A program made the position numbers and the translations under genes. DNA of 64,000 nucleotides from Moellerella sp963519845 (GTDB lineage: Bacteria > Pseudomonadota > Gammaproteobacteria > Enterobacterales > Enterobacteriaceae): NCBI GenBank assembly GCA_963519845.1, contig CAUQNX010000003.1, positions 1 through 64,000 of the forward strand, read 5' to 3'. The notes beneath the pieces were generated by a model. The model saw nothing but the letters and a program-made list of their open reading frames with translations. It did no database searches and was not told the origin of the DNA. Of this stretch, positions 62,898 through 64,000 are shown piece by piece; positions within the stretch are counted from its first letter, which is position 1, and every line of letters begins with the position of its first letter.

Positions 62898-63230
62898 ATG
62901 AGTCATGATGACATTTTATTATCCACCACCAATAGCGATGTTATATCTTTAATAACCATACTAAAGCATGGATTACATATAGGTATGCAATCGACAAATC
63001 CTGAGCAAGTAACTATTTCAGTCACTGAATTAGCCGCGCTGTGCGACGCTTTAGACTATTATAAGAATCAACAACCGACAGCAACCCTGATCTATAAAAC
63101 CTGTGATTCAGGAGCCTTAAGTACCACCGTTTCCTATGGTTATAGCGCTGAAGAACAAACCATAATTGAGCAGAATAATGGCCAATGTATCCCACTATTC
63201 CGCCACGATGAAATTAAGTGCAATAATTAG
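62898..63230 (+). CDS. Small protein of unknown function
   Basis: 110 aa, soluble, acidic. It begins MSHDDILLSTTNSDVISLITILKHGLHIGM and has one SVTELAALCDALDYYKNQQ helix. No domain recognised. The ATG at 62898 with AAAGGAA upstream is preferred; the frame is open from 62784 but the extra part looks non-coding. A lone gene between a terminator and convergent potD. Confidence 0.65.
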   Translation: MSHDDILLSTTNSDVISLITILKHGLHIGMQSTNPEQVTISVTELAALCDALDYYKNQQPTATLIYKTCDSGALSTTVSYGYSAEEQTIIEQNNGQCIPLFRHDEIKCNN

Positions 63231-63288
63231 TTAGCAACTGACAGGCATAGCAATAATAATACCGATACTACTATGCCTTATGGCTAAG

Positions 63289-64000
63289 TTAACGAGATGC
63301 TTTTAGTTTCTGAAAGTAACTTTCATATAATATATTGGCCTCGCCCACATCATTTTGCCATTCACCGGCTTCAATCACAGATGCATCAGGATATAGAGAC
63401 TGATCTTCCTGTAAAGCCTTTGGTAATAATTGCTTAGCCTTTAAATTGGGTGTCGGATAACCGACAGTTTCAGCTACTTGAGCCGCAATTTCAGGCCGCA
63501 ATAAGAACTCGATCATTTTATGAGCCCCTTCGACATTTTTTGCGTTCGCTGGAATAGCTAAACTATCCATCCAAAAAATCCCGCCCTCTTTCGGCCAAAT
63601 AGTTTCAATTGCAGCACCCGATTGGCGAGCTACGTACGCGGAGCCATTCCAGATCATACCGATATCAATTTCACCTTCCATAAAAGGATTAGCAGGATTA
63701 TCAGAGTTAAAAGCTAATACATTAGGCATCAATTTTTGTAGCTCAAAATATGCCTTTTCAATCTGTTTCGGATCTTGCGTATTACCGGAATAACCTAATT
63801 TCAATAATGCCATTTGAAAAACTTCGCGCGCATCATCGGTTAATAATAGGCTATTTTTATATTTGCCATCCCATAAATCAGCCCAAGAAGTTACAGAAGC
63901 TGGATCGATCACCTCATTATTAATGCCTATGTTGGTGGCTCCCCAAATATAGGGAATAGAATAGTCATTATGAGGATCGAATTCTTTGCTTAATAAATTA
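63289..64000 (-). CDS. potD: Spermidine/putrescine-binding protein PotD, C-terminal part (runs off the right edge)
   Basis: Periplasmic binding protein of the PotABCD polyamine ABC transporter. The frame continues leftwards from the window edge (DYSIPYIWGATNIGIN) through LLLTDDAREVFQMALLKLGYSGN, FNSDNPANPFMEGE, MIWNGSAYVARQSG, PKEGGIFWMDSLAIPANAKN and VGYPTPN to the end YFQKLKASR; close to E. coli PotD throughout. The start, and potABC, lie outside the window. It marks the return to conserved backbone. Confidence 0.95.
   Translation of the reverse strand, partial: NLLSKEFDPHNDYSIPYIWGATNIGINNEVIDPASVTSWADLWDGKYKNSLLLTDDAREVFQMALLKLGYSGNTQDPKQIEKAYFELQKLMPNVLAFNSDNPANPFMEGEIDIGMIWNGSAYVARQSGAAIETIWPKEGGIFWMDSLAIPANAKNVEGAHKMIEFLLRPEIAAQVAETVGYPTPNLKAKQLLPKALQEDQSLYPDASVIEAGEWQNDVGEANILYESYFQKLKASR

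Noticed and set aside
63243..63278. AGGCATAG/CTATGCCT inverted repeat as terminator for potD or the gene before it
   Set aside because: Loop of 20 bases and no T run on either strand.
1..64000. CRISPR arrays, insertion sequences, integrases or rRNA genes
   Set aside because: No regularly spaced repeats, transposase or integrase motifs, or rRNA sequences were recognised on either strand.

Overview
The window comes from an AT-rich enterobacterium. Protein sequences and gene order match the Escherichia coli backbone closely, while base composition and accessory content point to the Morganellaceae (Proteus, Providencia, Moellerella or a relative). This is inferred from gene content; no rRNA is present to fix the genus.

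Layout. (1) 1-6845: the ftsY / rsmD-yhhL / yhhM / yhhN / zntA / tusA / yhhQ block as at E. coli minute 77-78, with a ZntR-type promoter at zntA and a strong preQ1-I riboswitch candidate before yhhQ. (2) 7144-16032: a three-carbon block with dhaKL (dihydroxyacetone kinase), glpABC (anaerobic glycerol-3-phosphate dehydrogenase), glpT and glpQ, with CRP- and GlpR-like sites between glpA and glpT. (3) 16130-35763: the E. coli minute 94 block with epmA, frdABCD, gdx, efp, epmB, yjeI, groEL-groES, fxsA, aspA, dcuA, dsbD, yjdC and tRNA-Phe. It lacks ampC, blc, ecnAB, yjeH and cutA at their E. coli positions and gains eamA, a von Willebrand A protein and a lone yjiX-like gene. gdx has a guanidine-II riboswitch and groES a sigma-32 promoter. 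Fumarate reductase, aspartase, DcuA and anaerobic glycerol-3-phosphate dehydrogenase together form a fumarate-respiration set.

(4) 35764-47277: accessory DNA beyond tRNA-Phe. It holds a 1 kb AT-rich stretch without genes, a chaperone-usher fimbrial operon with a two-domain tip adhesin and two chaperones, an O-antigen-ligase-like membrane protein facing a family 8 glycosyltransferase, a lone napF, an AraC regulator and csaA. (5) 47697-61676: a type II choline-utilisation (cut) microcompartment locus. A three-gene regulatory unit (TetR, ToxR/MarT-like, FidL-like) comes first. Its promoter carries a perfect FNR box and an inverted repeat over the -10, so the TetR message may be leaderless. Then follow three near-identical shell hexamers, aldehyde dehydrogenase, pentamer, alcohol dehydrogenase, a long CutC with a duplicated N-terminal domain, CutD, a fifth shell protein, PduL, an uncharacterised protein with a targeting-like helix, and a paired SMR transporter. 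Choline would be split to trimethylamine and acetaldehyde; acetaldehyde is disproportionated to ethanol and acetyl-CoA, and acetyl-CoA goes to acetyl phosphate. Every catalytic position known for CutC is present at a constant offset. (6) 61921-64000: an AT-rich gene of unknown function split by a -1 shift at an A AAA AAG slippery heptamer, a small unknown gene, and the end of potD.

The observations most worth following are the FNR/TetR promoter, the slippery-site split gene, the duplicated half-enzyme in CutC, the uncharacterised luminal candidate at 60046, and the SMR pair inside the choline operon.
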